Positions 1 through 7,565 of a stretch of 11,140 nucleotides of DNA are shown one piece after another (position 1 is the stretch's first letter; each line of letters begins with the position of its first letter). Origin of the DNA: Thermoplasmatota archaeon (GTDB lineage: Archaea > Thermoplasmatota > E2 > DHVEG-1); assembly GCA_030612095.1 (NCBI GenBank), contig JAUWOO010000051.1, positions 1 to 11,140 on the forward strand, written 5' to 3'. The position numbers were made by a program, and so were the translations under genes. The notes beneath the pieces are model-generated. The model searched no databases and was not told the origin of the DNA. It saw nothing but the letters and a program-made list of their open reading frames with translations.

Positions 1-1085
1 GGTTCGGCGTAATGCAGTTCTCTATATGGAACATCAATTATTATATGTCCGGCAGGTATGTTAAGTATTTCTTCTATCTCTTTTTCCTTTTCTCTTCTCG
101 ATTCTACGTTTTCTAGATTCTTGACAATATCGATATTCTGCTCGTTTAAATCAGGGAAAGATGCGGAGTAAGCTTGTTTAAACAGTTTTCTATATTTTAG
201 ACATGTGACAATTTTATATTGAAATGCCCCCATTCTTTTCATGTCACTCACAAGTTCTGCGTCAGTCATCTTAAAAAAATCGAAAGGATTTGCACAATGT
301 ATCATTTCAATGGCCTTAGAAAGCATCAGTTCTGCAATACGAACTGTTTTATGAAAGTATACGGAGGAATACATAAGGGCTCGTGCCATCAAAATACTCT
401 CTACGACCCCAACGCCTTTTCTTCTAACTGCTAGTTTGCCACTGTTGATAGTCAGCGTCTGTAAATAACGTTCTATGTCTATTATTCCATAGGCAACGCC
501 AGTATAATAGGCATCACGGATAAGATAATCCAATTGATCTACATCGATAGCACTATTCAAAATCTGACCTAGATATTGCTTTTTATGTGATTTCCCTTTA
601 ATAATATCAACAACATCCTTTTGGTTTATGCTATTCCTATTCAGTATTTCGTGGACGCCCGGGGATGTTATAAATTCTTTTTCATCAGAACGAAAAATGT
701 CGTAGTCTCCAAGAATGAGTTTCTCTGTTAGATCTACATGATCTGCATCAAGAGTATTTCTAAGAATGGATTCTAATGTGTGGGAAAAAGGGCCATGGCC
801 GATATCATGTAACAAAGCTGCACAGGTAATAAGCTCTGTATCATTTTTATCTAGTTCCAATAGATTTGCGGCTTTAAAAGCTATATTGTATGTTCCAAGA
901 GAATGTTCTAACCTGGTGTGATGTGCTCCGGGGAAAACTAGATGTGCAAGGCCAAGCTGTTTAATATTGTACAAACGTTGAAGTTCTGGAGTTTCCAACA
1001 AGTCAATGATTAATCCTTCAATTTTTATATCTCCATGAATCGAGTCTCTTATTACCTTATGTTCATAAACCATTTTATCAAACAT
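1..1085 (-). CDS. HD-domain phosphohydrolase, SAMHD1/dGTPase-like (C-terminus cut by window edge)
   Basis: The frame is open from ATG at 1085 to the left edge, giving 361 residues with no stop, so the C-terminus is missing. Metal-binding residues of the HD superfamily are visible: R58 and H61 in HTRLEHSLGT, H93-D94 in LLHDIGHGPFSH, and D181/D183 in IDVDQLDYLIRD. These match the order and context of SAMHD1 (H167, H206-D207, D311). The N-terminal IRDSIHGDI segment is also typical of this branch. The family hydrolyses (d)NTPs or other phosphate substrates in the cytoplasm; the exact substrate cannot be read here. AGGAG at 1091-1095 lies 5 bases before ATG and fixes the start. The gene follows the GAPDH-like gene by 90 bases on the same strand and may be co-transcribed. 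Confidence 0.9.
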   Translation of the reverse strand, partial: MFDKMVYEHKVIRDSIHGDIKIEGLIIDLLETPELQRLYNIKQLGLAHLVFPGAHHTRLEHSLGTYNIAFKAANLLELDKNDTELITCAALLHDIGHGPFSHTLESILRNTLDADHVDLTEKLILGDYDIFRSDEKEFITSPGVHEILNRNSINQKDVVDIIKGKSHKKQYLGQILNSAIDVDQLDYLIRDAYYTGVAYGIIDIERYLQTLTINSGKLAVRRKGVGVVESILMARALMYSSVYFHKTVRIAELMLSKAIEMIHCANPFDFFKMTDAELVSDMKRMGAFQYKIVTCLKYRKLFKQAYSASFPDLNEQNIDIVKNLENVESRREKEKEIEEILNIPAGHIIIDVPYRELHYAE

Positions 1086-1175
1086 TCCTGCTCCTTCTAA
1101 CTGATACTACTAATCTAAAGAATATCTGGGTAAACGTACGGAAGGCTGAAATAATTTTTTTATCGGTGTTGAAGT

Positions 1176-2243
1176 CTACACTTCTTGTAGCAGAAACGGT
1201 CCCAAACACTTGATTTTCTCTTCATAAGAATCAGGATATAAAAACCGTTCGGCAGCAGTAACACTACTCAATATTGAATTTCCATCTTGTGGTGTAAAGC
1301 AAAACCCAATCACTTCATTTTCATTTAAGACATGTATTGTTGGAAGAACTATAACTGTTTGATTCAGTAATCTTCCATAATGGCCGTGTTCCCTTCCAAA
1401 TGAAAAGACTAAATTGGATGCCTTTTTGTAGGTAACTGAAACGCGAGGATTGTCTATAAACATCTGTGTGGCTTTTTCTTTCGTTATCTTTTTATCAAGT
1501 TTTACGTCGTACCATATGCAATGCATATATTGTGTGTTTAGCTTTAAGGCACTTGAAAAGACATTCAATTCAATATCTAATGTTTTGTATAGCTGATGTA
1601 CATCTACAGCATGATGCGTTCCCATTTTTTCATCTTTATGTATGCCAACCTCCGGAGATGGCACAAAGCCCTTCACCTGACTAATATCATTTGATCGTCT
1701 AATGCAAAGGAATTTTCCTTCCTTAAGATGATTCTTTTTATTTTCTATTGCAAGGGTTTCTATGATAACGGCGATATTGTGTGTATTACAGCTTACAATA
1801 TGGATAAATTGGTCCTTTGGAGTAATGACTGAGTCATTAATGCCTACAGCATACATCTTCCCAAAACCAAATTCAGACCCCTGTGCTAGGAAACCTTTCA
1901 CTTTATCTTTGTATTTTCTATAGTATTTCTCTTTATTCATCAGCCCCGTGCCTTTTGGCGTACAGTCGATGACAACCGAAGCTCGTTTTATCGCCTCCTC
2001 TGCATTGTATACTGGATCTATACCAAGATCTTGGAAATCATTTATTTTTCCTTCTCCTACGGCAAGATTTGCTCCCTTTTTCACTAAGCCTTTGACTTTA
2101 GGCCTATCTGTTAACACCGGACTATGTTTGTAAAAGGTTATTTCATCTATGCCTAGATCATCTTTTGCGTCGCAAAGCAATCCAATCAACGGTTCCCCTA
2201 TGGTTCCTGTTCCCACTACATGAACAATATTTTCGTCTGCCAT
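1176..2243 (-). CDS. Divergent archaeal (type II) glyceraldehyde-3-phosphate dehydrogenase-family protein
   Basis: The protein has 355 residues; archaeal phosphorylating GAPDH is usually about 335-345. The N-terminal Rossmann loop is GTGTIGEP (residues 11-18), matching the family's NGYGTIGKR. VVIDCTPKGTG (90-100) matches the D-[GA]-[AT]-P-K segment. The catalytic cysteine is C152 in VSCNTHNIAV, where the family usually has SCNTTGL. GTHHAVDV (208-215) matches the family's SHHGPDV region, and the C-terminal PTIHVLNENEV (301-311) matches INVLENE. The canonical enzyme oxidises glyceraldehyde 3-phosphate to 1,3-bisphosphoglycerate in glycolysis or gluconeogenesis. Fold and catalytic cysteine are kept, but the T-to-H change after SCNT and general divergence leave room for a different aldehyde substrate. 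GGGGAGG 7-8 bases before ATG supports the start. Confidence 0.8.
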   Translation of the reverse strand: MADENIVHVVGTGTIGEPLIGLLCDAKDDLGIDEITFYKHSPVLTDRPKVKGLVKKGANLAVGEGKINDFQDLGIDPVYNAEEAIKRASVVIDCTPKGTGLMNKEKYYRKYKDKVKGFLAQGSEFGFGKMYAVGINDSVITPKDQFIHIVSCNTHNIAVIIETLAIENKKNHLKEGKFLCIRRSNDISQVKGFVPSPEVGIHKDEKMGTHHAVDVHQLYKTLDIELNVFSSALKLNTQYMHCIWYDVKLDKKITKEKATQMFIDNPRVSVTYKKASNLVFSFGREHGHYGRLLNQTVIVLPTIHVLNENEVIGFCFTPQDGNSILSSVTAAERFLYPDSYEEKIKCLGPFLLQEV

Positions 2244-2364
2244 TTTTTCGCCTCCCCATTTAGAGCAATCTTGTAATCGACATGTACCATTTAATTGTTG
2301 TTATTTTCTACAAGAAAATGGTTGATGGAATGATTTAAGAAGGGGAAGTTGTTTCACCTATTTC
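2244..2364. promoter_or_regulatory. Divergent promoter region between GAPDH-like gene and Lsm gene
   Basis: This is the only space for promoters of the two divergent genes. On the plus strand TTTAAG at 2334-2339 lies about 26 bases (centre to A of ATG) before the Lsm start, the distance at which archaeal transcription begins. The Lsm message is therefore probably leaderless or nearly so, and no convincing ribosome site sits close to its ATG. On the minus strand an AT-rich box near 2290-2297 could serve the GAPDH-like gene, whose leader would carry GGGGAGG. Confidence 0.45.
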
Positions 2365-2580
2365 ATGGCATTACCTTTAGATGTACTGGAGAAATCAGTG
2401 AATCAGAAGTTATCTCTTCTTTTGAAGGATGGGCGGAGTATAGACGGAAAACTTTCCGGTTATGATGAATATATGAACATGGTATTAGTCGACGTTGAAG
2501 AAACACACGGTGAAAATAAAAGGCGACTTGGTACCATAATCCTTAGGGGAAATAATGTTGTAAGTATATCGCTGTCATAA
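2365..2580 (+). CDS. Sm-like archaeal protein (Lsm/SmAP)
   Basis: The product has 71 residues, the usual size for archaeal SmAP proteins. It starts MALPLDVLEKSVNQKL, close to the common MAxPLDVLxxxxxxxV opening. The Sm1 motif spans residues about 16-48, with G23, G28, GYDEYMNMVL (32-41) and acidic E46. The Sm2 motif is LGTIILRGNNVVSI (55-68), and the R61-G62-N63 triplet is the part of the family that contacts uridine in RNA. Lsm proteins form six- or seven-membered rings that bind U-rich RNA in the cytoplasm. The N-terminus agrees with family members, which supports ATG at 2365. In many archaea lsm is followed by rpl37e; that gene is not seen downstream here. Confidence 0.95.
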   Translation: MALPLDVLEKSVNQKLSLLLKDGRSIDGKLSGYDEYMNMVLVDVEETHGENKRRLGTIILRGNNVVSISLS

Positions 2581-2619
2581 TCGAAAACAATATATATGTG
2601 TTACTCATATGTCCTTAGT

Positions 2620-2696
2620 GGAAGGAATCGGGCTGGTAGTTTTGTTAGAGTGCATCCCATCCCCTCCTAGTGAGGCCAGCCAATCCTTCCCTTTTT
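2620..2696 (+). terminator. Stem-loop with T-tract after Lsm gene: terminator or small structured RNA
   Basis: The arms are GGAAGGA (2620-2626) with GGCTGG (2631-2636) on the left, and CCAGCC (2676-2681) with TCCTTCC (2684-2690) on the right. Together they form about 13 base pairs around a small asymmetric internal loop. The apical part contains CCTC/GAGG (about 2663-2675), and CTTTTTG follows directly at 2691-2697. The stem plus T-run resembles a terminator for the Lsm transcript. The size and internal loop would also suit a small structured RNA. The outer 7-bp stem recalls a tRNA acceptor, but there is no T-arm and it is not a tRNA. Confidence 0.45.
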
Positions 2697-2716
2697 GTTA
2701 CGGTTTTTAAAGAAAG

Positions 2717-2744
2717 TTTAAGTATAGATTTCCAATACTATGAA
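2717..2744 (+). promoter_or_regulatory. Promoter of hutU (TATA-like TTTAAGTATA with A-rich BRE)
   Basis: AAAGAAAG followed by TTTAAGTATA (2717-2726) resembles an archaeal BRE/TATA pair. The A of ATG at 2745 is about 25 bases past the box centre, where transcription should start. This indicates a leaderless hutU message and helps choose the start. Confidence 0.45.
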
Positions 2745-4415
2745 ATGGTTTTTATGGAGAGAACTACTGAAGCTATGAGGGGTAATGACTTAAGATGCAA
2801 GGGGTGGAGACAGGAAGCTATTTTACGAATGTTGGAGAATAATCTAGAGAATGCAGAGATACCAGAGGAGTTGATTATCTATGGCGGTACTGGTAAAGCA
2901 GCGCGTAATTGGGAATGCTATGATGAGATTGTAGAAATCCTCAAAAATCTTGAAGATGACGAAACGATGGTTATTCAATCCGGCAAACCTGTAGCAGTTT
3001 TTAAAACCTGGAAAAATTCACCTAGAGTACTCATGGCCAATTCTAATATAGTACCTCACTGGAGTACATGGGAAAAGTTCCATGAATTGGAGGAACTTGG
3101 ACTTATTATGTATGGCCAGATGACTGCAGGCTCATGGTGTTATATCGGTACTCAGGGTATCATTCAGGGAACTTATGAGACATTTGCTGCTCTTGCGAAA
3201 AAACATTTTAACAGTGATTTAAAAGGTAAGATTGTTCTTACTGGAGGCGTTGGTGGTATGGGTGGCGCTCAACTTCTTGCAGTGAAAATGGACAAAGGTG
3301 TTTGTATTGCTGTTGAATGTGACGAGCAGAGAATTGACCGTAGAGTAAAGGCTGGGTTTTGTGACATAAAAGTAAAGGATATGGATGAAGCAGTGGAAAT
3401 GGCGATGTCTGCAAAAAAAGACGGAAAAGCTCTTTCAATTGGTCTTTTGGGCAACTGTGCAGATATTCTTCCTAAGCTAGTTAGGGATGGATTTAAACCG
3501 GATGTGGTAACAGATCAGACATCTGCGCATGACGAACTTAATGGATACGTTCCTGCTGGTTATTATGGGGATTCTTTAAAGGATATATTAAAACTTAGAA
3601 AAGAAAATCCAGATGAATATATTAAGCAGTCGATGGTAAGTATGAAAAACCATTGCAGGGCTATGCTAGATTTCAAGAAAAATGGTTCAGTTGTTTTTGA
3701 TTATGGCAATAATCTCCGCGGACAGGCTGAAAAAGCTGGACTGAAGAATGCTTTTGATTATCCGGGTTTTGTTCCTGCTTATATACGACCCATGCTTTGT
3801 GTAGGTAGAGGGCCGTTTAGGTGGCTTGCATTATCTGGTGATCCTGATGATATTTTGAAAACTGATAAATTAGTTATCAAGATGTTTCCAAAAGATGATG
3901 TCCTGTCTAATTGGATTGCGTTGGCGGAAAAATATCTTCCTTGGGAGGGGCTTCCTTCCAGGGTCTGTTGGCTTGGTTATGGTGATAGAGAAAAACTTGC
4001 TCTTGCTATGAATAAGATGGTTAGAGATGGCAAGATAAGTCCTGTTGCGATAACAAGGGATCATTTGGATAGTGGCAGTGTTGCATCTCCTTATAGGGAA
4101 ACCGAGAGTATGAAAGACGGCAGTGATGCTGTTGCTGATTGGCCACTACTTAATGCTTTGTTGAATTGTGCAGCTGGGGCAGATAGTGTACAGATTCACA
4201 ATGGCGGGGGTGTGGGCATAGGCCTTTCCACACATGCCGGTATGGTAGTTGTTTGTGATGGGACAAAAGAGACTGATGAACGCATAAAACGTGTGTTTAA
4301 AACGGATCCAGGTATGGGTGTGGTTAGACATGCTGATGCAGGTTATAAGGAAGCCATTGATGTTGTAAATAAAACCGATATCTGTTCCCCAATGATAAAA
4401 AATAAGGTGCAATAA
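2745..4415 (+). CDS. hutU: Urocanate hydratase (urocanase)
   Basis: From ATG 2745 the protein has 556 residues, the normal urocanase length. It catalyses urocanate to imidazolonepropionate, step two of histidine degradation, using tightly bound NAD+ as electrophile. Family blocks appear in order: CKGWRQEA near the N-terminus, IIYGGTGKAARNWECYD, MTAGSWCYIGTQGI, the NAD-binding loop TGGVGGMGGAQ, GFVPAYIRPMLC, and RDHLDSGSVASPYRETE. The catalytic cysteine is C408 in SRVCWLGYG, in line with C410 of the Pseudomonas putida enzyme. The frame remains open up to GTG 2670, but that start lies inside the upstream stem-loop and before the promoter, so it is rejected. ATG 2754 is a close alternative. No hutH, hutI or formiminotransferase gene is in view. 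Confidence 0.95.
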   Translation: MVFMERTTEAMRGNDLRCKGWRQEAILRMLENNLENAEIPEELIIYGGTGKAARNWECYDEIVEILKNLEDDETMVIQSGKPVAVFKTWKNSPRVLMANSNIVPHWSTWEKFHELEELGLIMYGQMTAGSWCYIGTQGIIQGTYETFAALAKKHFNSDLKGKIVLTGGVGGMGGAQLLAVKMDKGVCIAVECDEQRIDRRVKAGFCDIKVKDMDEAVEMAMSAKKDGKALSIGLLGNCADILPKLVRDGFKPDVVTDQTSAHDELNGYVPAGYYGDSLKDILKLRKENPDEYIKQSMVSMKNHCRAMLDFKKNGSVVFDYGNNLRGQAEKAGLKNAFDYPGFVPAYIRPMLCVGRGPFRWLALSGDPDDILKTDKLVIKMFPKDDVLSNWIALAEKYLPWEGLPSRVCWLGYGDREKLALAMNKMVRDGKISPVAITRDHLDSGSVASPYRETESMKDGSDAVADWPLLNALLNCAAGADSVQIHNGGGVGIGLSTHAGMVVVCDGTKETDERIKRVFKTDPGMGVVRHADAGYKEAIDVVNKTDICSPMIKNKVQ

Positions 4416-4540
4416 CTATGTTGCATACTAAAAAATGGAGCTATTATTCGATCTGTTGAATAAGTAATGGGCATGTTGAATGAAGAAATACCTAACTAAA
4501 ACTTAAAGTAGAACCTGTTTTTTTAGGGTAATTGATTCAT

Positions 4541-5629
4541 ATGAGTTTAGGAGCAAATTTAGCAGAGTTTTTCAACAACCTATTGGGGGAAGTTGGAATT
4601 GACACTAGTCCATTGGTTGGAGAAATTGTCGTTTCAATAATGATATTTGCAATATCAATTATTTTGGGATGTATCGTATATCGTATTTTTGAGAGGTATT
4701 TTACAAAGTGGGCAGAAAAAACAAAGACAAACTTGGATGACGAAATACTTGCCAATATTAAGAAGCCTATATATTTTTTTGTTATATTGGTTGGGGCATA
4801 TTACGGCCTGGAATTTCTCAGTATTCTTGAACCTTATTCTACAGAGATAGCATTTACCTTTTCGATAGTTGAGATTTTATTAATCGCATTCATCATAACG
4901 CGAGTTGTCAATGTTGTTATTACATGGTATGGTGAGAAAAGAGCCAAGAAACAAATGAGTGAACACATTCTCTTTGTGTTAAAGAAGATAATAAATGCTG
5001 TTGTCTATCTGTTCGCATTTTTAGTGATTTTAGCTGTACTTAAAATCGATCTTTCTGGAATTGTAGTGGGTCTGGGGGTTGGTGGTATAGCTATTGCATT
5101 TGCCTTACAAAATGTTCTTGGCGATGCGTTTAGTGCATTCTCCATATATTTTGACAAGCCATTTGAGATTGGAGATTATATTGTTGTAGGGGATCATTCT
5201 GGAACAGTTAAAAAAATTGGGATGAAGTCCACTCGGATACAGCTTCTTCAGGGTGAAGAGCTTGTTTTAGCTAATTCGGTATTAACTAATACAAGCGTGA
5301 GAAATTTCAAGAAATTGAAGAAACGAAGAATTGTATTTAATTTTGGTGTGATCTACAGTACTCCTTCAGAAAAACTGAAAAAAATACCTGATATGGTACG
5401 GAAAATTGTTGATGGTAATGAACTTGCTAAGGTCGACAGAATACATTTCAAAGAATTTGGAGATTTTAGTCTTAATTTTGAAGTTGTTTATTACATGAAT
5501 AGCAAAGAATATGCTAAATATATGGACACACAGCAGGAAATCAATTTTGCAATAAAAGAGGCATTTGAGAAAGAAGGCATAGAAATGGCATTCCCAACTC
5601 AAACAATCTTTCTAAACAAGGAGAACTAA
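4541..5629 (+). CDS. MscS-family mechanosensitive channel
   Basis: The product has 362 residues from ATG 4541. Hydrophobic segments lie at about residues 27-47, 76-96, 104-127, 147-167 and 172-198, giving an integral membrane protein with about five helices. The last is the pore-lining TM3 with the Gly/Ala-rich pattern GLGVGGIAIAFALQNVLGD. It is followed by the beta domain (FDKPFEIGDYIVVGDHSGTV, 204-223, and ELVLANSVLTNTSVRNF, 240-256), and then the alpha/beta C-terminal domain, all typical of MscS. Such channels open under membrane tension and release solutes during hypo-osmotic shock. A TTG at 4532 would add three residues; ATG is preferred. A TTAAAG box at 4503-4508 could be its promoter. 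It stands alone between hutU and tRNA-Gln. Confidence 0.93.
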   Translation: MSLGANLAEFFNNLLGEVGIDTSPLVGEIVVSIMIFAISIILGCIVYRIFERYFTKWAEKTKTNLDDEILANIKKPIYFFVILVGAYYGLEFLSILEPYSTEIAFTFSIVEILLIAFIITRVVNVVITWYGEKRAKKQMSEHILFVLKKIINAVVYLFAFLVILAVLKIDLSGIVVGLGVGGIAIAFALQNVLGDAFSAFSIYFDKPFEIGDYIVVGDHSGTVKKIGMKSTRIQLLQGEELVLANSVLTNTSVRNFKKLKKRRIVFNFGVIYSTPSEKLKKIPDMVRKIVDGNELAKVDRIHFKEFGDFSLNFEVVYYMNSKEYAKYMDTQQEINFAIKEAFEKEGIEMAFPTQTIFLNKEN

Positions 5630-5652
5630 AAAAGATTTAACCGTAAATAATC

Positions 5653-5660
5653 TTTATAAG
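5653..5660 (+). promoter_or_regulatory. TATA box for tRNA-Gln
   Basis: TTTATAAG preceded by AATAATC is a good archaeal BRE/TATA match. It lies about 40 bases before the mature tRNA end, which implies a short 5' leader for RNase P to remove. AAGAA-AGC-TTCTT just after it could form a small hairpin. Confidence 0.55.
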
Positions 5661-5696
5661 AAAGCTTCTTATTACGCCCAGGGTGGATATTATTGT

Positions 5697-5768
5697 AGCC
5701 CCGTTGTGTAGCGGTTAGCATAAGAGACTCTGGATCTCTAGGCACCAGTTCGAATCTGGTCGGGGCTG
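5697..5768 (+). tRNA. tRNA-Gln (anticodon CTG)
   Basis: The 72-base gene folds as a complete cloverleaf. The acceptor stem AGCCCCG pairs perfectly with CGGGGCT (5761-5767), with discriminator G5768. The anticodon stem is AGAGA (5723-5727)/TCTCT (5735-5739) around loop CTCTGGA, giving anticodon CTG at 5730-5732, which reads CAG. The T-arm is ACCAG-TTCGAAT-CTGGT. The A-starting acceptor end agrees with archaeal tRNA-Gln. CCA is not encoded and no intron is present. The gene sits alone, with its 3' side next to an antisense gene remnant. Confidence 0.95.
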
Positions 5769-5971
5769 TACTCCTCTCTCGAAGGGTTTCCATGTGAAAC
5801 GTAGGTTTTTAGTCTTTGTTTCGATTTTTCAGCGTATTTTCCTCGACGGTCTTTGTCTTTAAGGATACGCTTAAACCAATCGTAATTGTGTCTTTGTGAA
5901 TATTTCTTGGCTCTTGCTGTATATCTTTCTGTGTTTTTCCGTCTACTATGATCCGGTAAAGTAAAGTGACA
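5738..5971 (-). pseudogene. Start-less coding remnant running antisense into tRNA-Gln, possible integrase/element scar
   Basis: On the minus strand a frame is open from 5971 to a TAG whose bases (5738-5740) lie inside the tRNA gene, about 77 codons. The peptide looks like real protein: basic and rich in aromatics, with RYTARAKKYSQRHNYDWFKR and GKYAEKSKQRLKTYVSHGNP, ending SPDQIRTGA where it is antisense to the T-arm. No ATG, GTG or TTG start is present at its 5' end, and a TAA precedes it. A gene that ends inside a tRNA is the layout left by archaeal (SSV-type) integrases whose attachment site lies within the integrase gene. No tyrosine-recombinase catalytic motif is visible, so the family is not proven. 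The flanking DNA holds no other gene. Confidence 0.4.
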
Positions 5972-5980
5972 TTACGATAT

Positions 5981-6069
5981 GAAAAAATCTTTATAGCCCC
6001 TCATATATATTTATGTAAGAAATATTTCATATGTATATGTAAATGTGTTCATAGTGAGTATGTGATAAA
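5981..6069 (+). promoter_or_regulatory. Promoter-leader module, copy 1
   Basis: BRE-like GAAAAAATC is followed by TTTATA at 5990-5995. TATGTAA at 6012-6018 falls where transcription should start. A leader of about 50 bases follows, with a hairpin (GTGTTCA/TGAGTAT, 6045-6061, loop TAG) and GTGATAAA directly before ATG 6070. GTGAT matches part of the archaeal anti-Shine-Dalgarno complement (AGGAGGTGATC). The same layout recurs at 7480 and 7980. This copy is the most diverged; its hairpin is kept by G-U pairs and one A-U for G-C swap. Confidence 0.75.
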
Positions 6070-6129
6070 ATGAGTAAACAGACATGCGTTGGCAGATTCA
6101 TTAAAAAATCGCTAAAAGAATTGATGTGA
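6070..6129 (+). CDS. 19-codon ORF behind leader copy 1 (leader peptide or gene remnant)
   Basis: ATG at 6070 occupies exactly the start position defined by the repeated leader, with GTGAT 4 bases before it. The frame encodes MSKQTCVGRFIKKSLKELM and stops at TGA 6127-6129. Nothing longer continues in this frame beyond a few further codons. It may be a genuine short basic peptide, a translated leader that regulates the secreted-protein gene 75 bases downstream, or the start of a gene whose body has been lost. No similarity to a known family can be claimed. Confidence 0.3.
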   Translation: MSKQTCVGRFIKKSLKELM

Positions 6130-6203
6130 AAGATATTCCCATTAATATCATTTAGGAAATTTAAATCATAATAATGCACATAATATGTTTGGGGGTAAAA
6201 GAT

Positions 6204-7337
6204 ATGAGCCATAATTTGTTTAAAGAAGGCCTGGTTTTGGGAGTAATATTATTGTTTATTGGGGTATCAGTTGCTCCAAGTATGACAGCAATCAACTATA
6301 ACTCTCCAGTACAAACAAAACTCCAACGTTTCATGAAGACAGGGAGTATTGTTTCAAGATATCAACCGTTCATCCAAAAGCATTTTTGTGATTTGCCGTA
6401 TCATGGTTTTACTGCAGAGGACATCACATTTAAAGATGCATGTTATAACGGCAATGGTAGCGAATTTTGGCGACCTTTTGAATGGTGGTATTTCGATGCT
6501 GTGTTTGATAATAATTATAGTGTGCAATTTTCCATCAATCAGGCTTGCATTGAAGGTATAGGCATAATTGTGCCATTGTTAAACATTTACAAGGATGGTG
6601 AATTGTTAGTACACAACGAAAAATTTCTGCTACCGGGGGAATTTGCCGCTTCCAAGGAGGAACCTCTTATCATCCTTTCAGGACAACAGATAATGCAAGG
6701 ATACGTTGACAAATTGGGAAACTGGATTTTTGATATTTCATTACAAATGGAAGATTGCGCCATAGATCTTCGGTTTGCAAGTATAACACAAGGATGGAAA
6801 TCTAAAATTCTTGATATGTGGTGGTGGGGCGTCATTCAACCCAATGCATATGTAGATGGAACTATTTGCGTTCATAATGAAACAATCCTGGTTAAAGGAA
6901 CCGGATACCAGGAACATGTTTGGGATGGAACCATTCCAGTCGTGTGGGGATGGTTTTGGGGGAAATTTGTTGGTGAAAACATAAGTATCATATGGACTGA
7001 CATTTTTAAAAATCCTTGGACTCAATATGTAATGATGGTTTTAAATCAGGCCAATGGAGGTTATACTAACATTCCTTACGAAAAAATCCAGTTTTCTATG
7101 ACAAATTATACATTTAATGATGGTTGGTTGATACCAACATCATTTCTCTTCAAGGTTGAAGATGATCCAATTCGGATAGATATCAAAGCAGATACCGTTA
7201 ATATTGTACATCAAACCTCATTTGTTTCATTCAATTATTGGAGATATCATGTGCATGTTAAAGGGACGATATCCTTTAATTCGACAACTGAAAATATCGA
7301 TAATGTGCAAATTATGGATCTTATAAGATTCTGGTAA
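6204..7337 (+). CDS. Secreted CrtC/AttH-like (lipocalin-type) protein
   Basis: From ATG 6204 the protein has 377 residues. GGGGGT (6191-6196) lies 7 bases before this ATG; an earlier ATG at 6174 lacks a ribosome site. Residues 8-27 are a hydrophobic export signal (LVLGVILLFIGVSVAPSMTA), with cleavage likely after A29. Several N-x-S/T sequons (NGS, NYS, NET, NIS, NYT, NST) suit a glycosylated exported protein. The signature is EWWYFDA (93-99), then WWWG...AYVDGTI (206-221), GTGYQEHVWD (232-241) and WGWFWGKFVGE (248-258). This follows the EWWYF...G.GY..H.WG...W.W plan of the CrtC (hydroxyneurosporene synthase)/AttH family, whose double-lipocalin fold binds or hydrates carotenoid-like substrates. 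The activity here is unknown. The protein ends with a terminal tryptophan, as does its cytoplasmic relative at 9937. Confidence 0.7.
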   Translation: MSHNLFKEGLVLGVILLFIGVSVAPSMTAINYNSPVQTKLQRFMKTGSIVSRYQPFIQKHFCDLPYHGFTAEDITFKDACYNGNGSEFWRPFEWWYFDAVFDNNYSVQFSINQACIEGIGIIVPLLNIYKDGELLVHNEKFLLPGEFAASKEEPLIILSGQQIMQGYVDKLGNWIFDISLQMEDCAIDLRFASITQGWKSKILDMWWWGVIQPNAYVDGTICVHNETILVKGTGYQEHVWDGTIPVVWGWFWGKFVGENISIIWTDIFKNPWTQYVMMVLNQANGGYTNIPYEKIQFSMTNYTFNDGWLIPTSFLFKVEDDPIRIDIKADTVNIVHQTSFVSFNYWRYHVHVKGTISFNSTTENIDNVQIMDLIRFW

Positions 7338-7479
7338 AAATCGCTAACTGTTGGAAAAGAGGAAATTCTATAAATGCCATGTCATCAGGTAATCTAGAGC
7401 CTGTAAAGTAAACAAACAACGGTAACCTTGTCATTCCTTAGAAAAATGTTGCCGATGCCCCTTGATTTTAAAAATACGA

Positions 7480-7565
7480 AAAAGATTTATAGCTCTTCAC
7501 TCATACCTATGTAAAAAAATGTTCATATGTATGTATAGATATATTCGTAGCGAATATGTGATAAA
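7480..7565 (+). promoter_or_regulatory. Promoter-leader module, copy 2
   Basis: GAAAAAGA is followed by TTTATA at 7486-7491, TATGTAA at 7508-7514, a perfect 7-bp hairpin ATATTCG-TAG-CGAATAT (7541-7557), and GTGATAAA before ATG 7566. The spacing from TATA to ATG is 80 bases, identical to copy 1. From the TTCATATG block to the start codon it differs from copy 3 at a single position over about 50 bases. The 140 bases before it (7338-7479) contain no recognisable gene. Confidence 0.8.

Noticed and set aside
219..434. 71-codon plus-strand ORF
   Set aside because: It is antisense to the well-supported HD-domain gene and its product has no protein-like pattern.
2620..2690. tRNA-like element (7-bp outer stem GGAAGGA/TCCTTCC)
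   Set aside because: There is no T-arm, TTCRA loop or anticodon arm at the proper spacing.
2670..2744. GTG start at 2670 extending urocanase by 25 residues
   Set aside because: It lies within the stem-loop arm and before the likely promoter. The extension has no match in the family, and ATG 2745 gives the usual length and places the catalytic cysteine at 408.
4416..4540. Possible gene or RNA between hutU and the MscS gene
   Set aside because: Only a possible TTAAAG promoter box was seen; there is no ORF with a start signal and no convincing stem.
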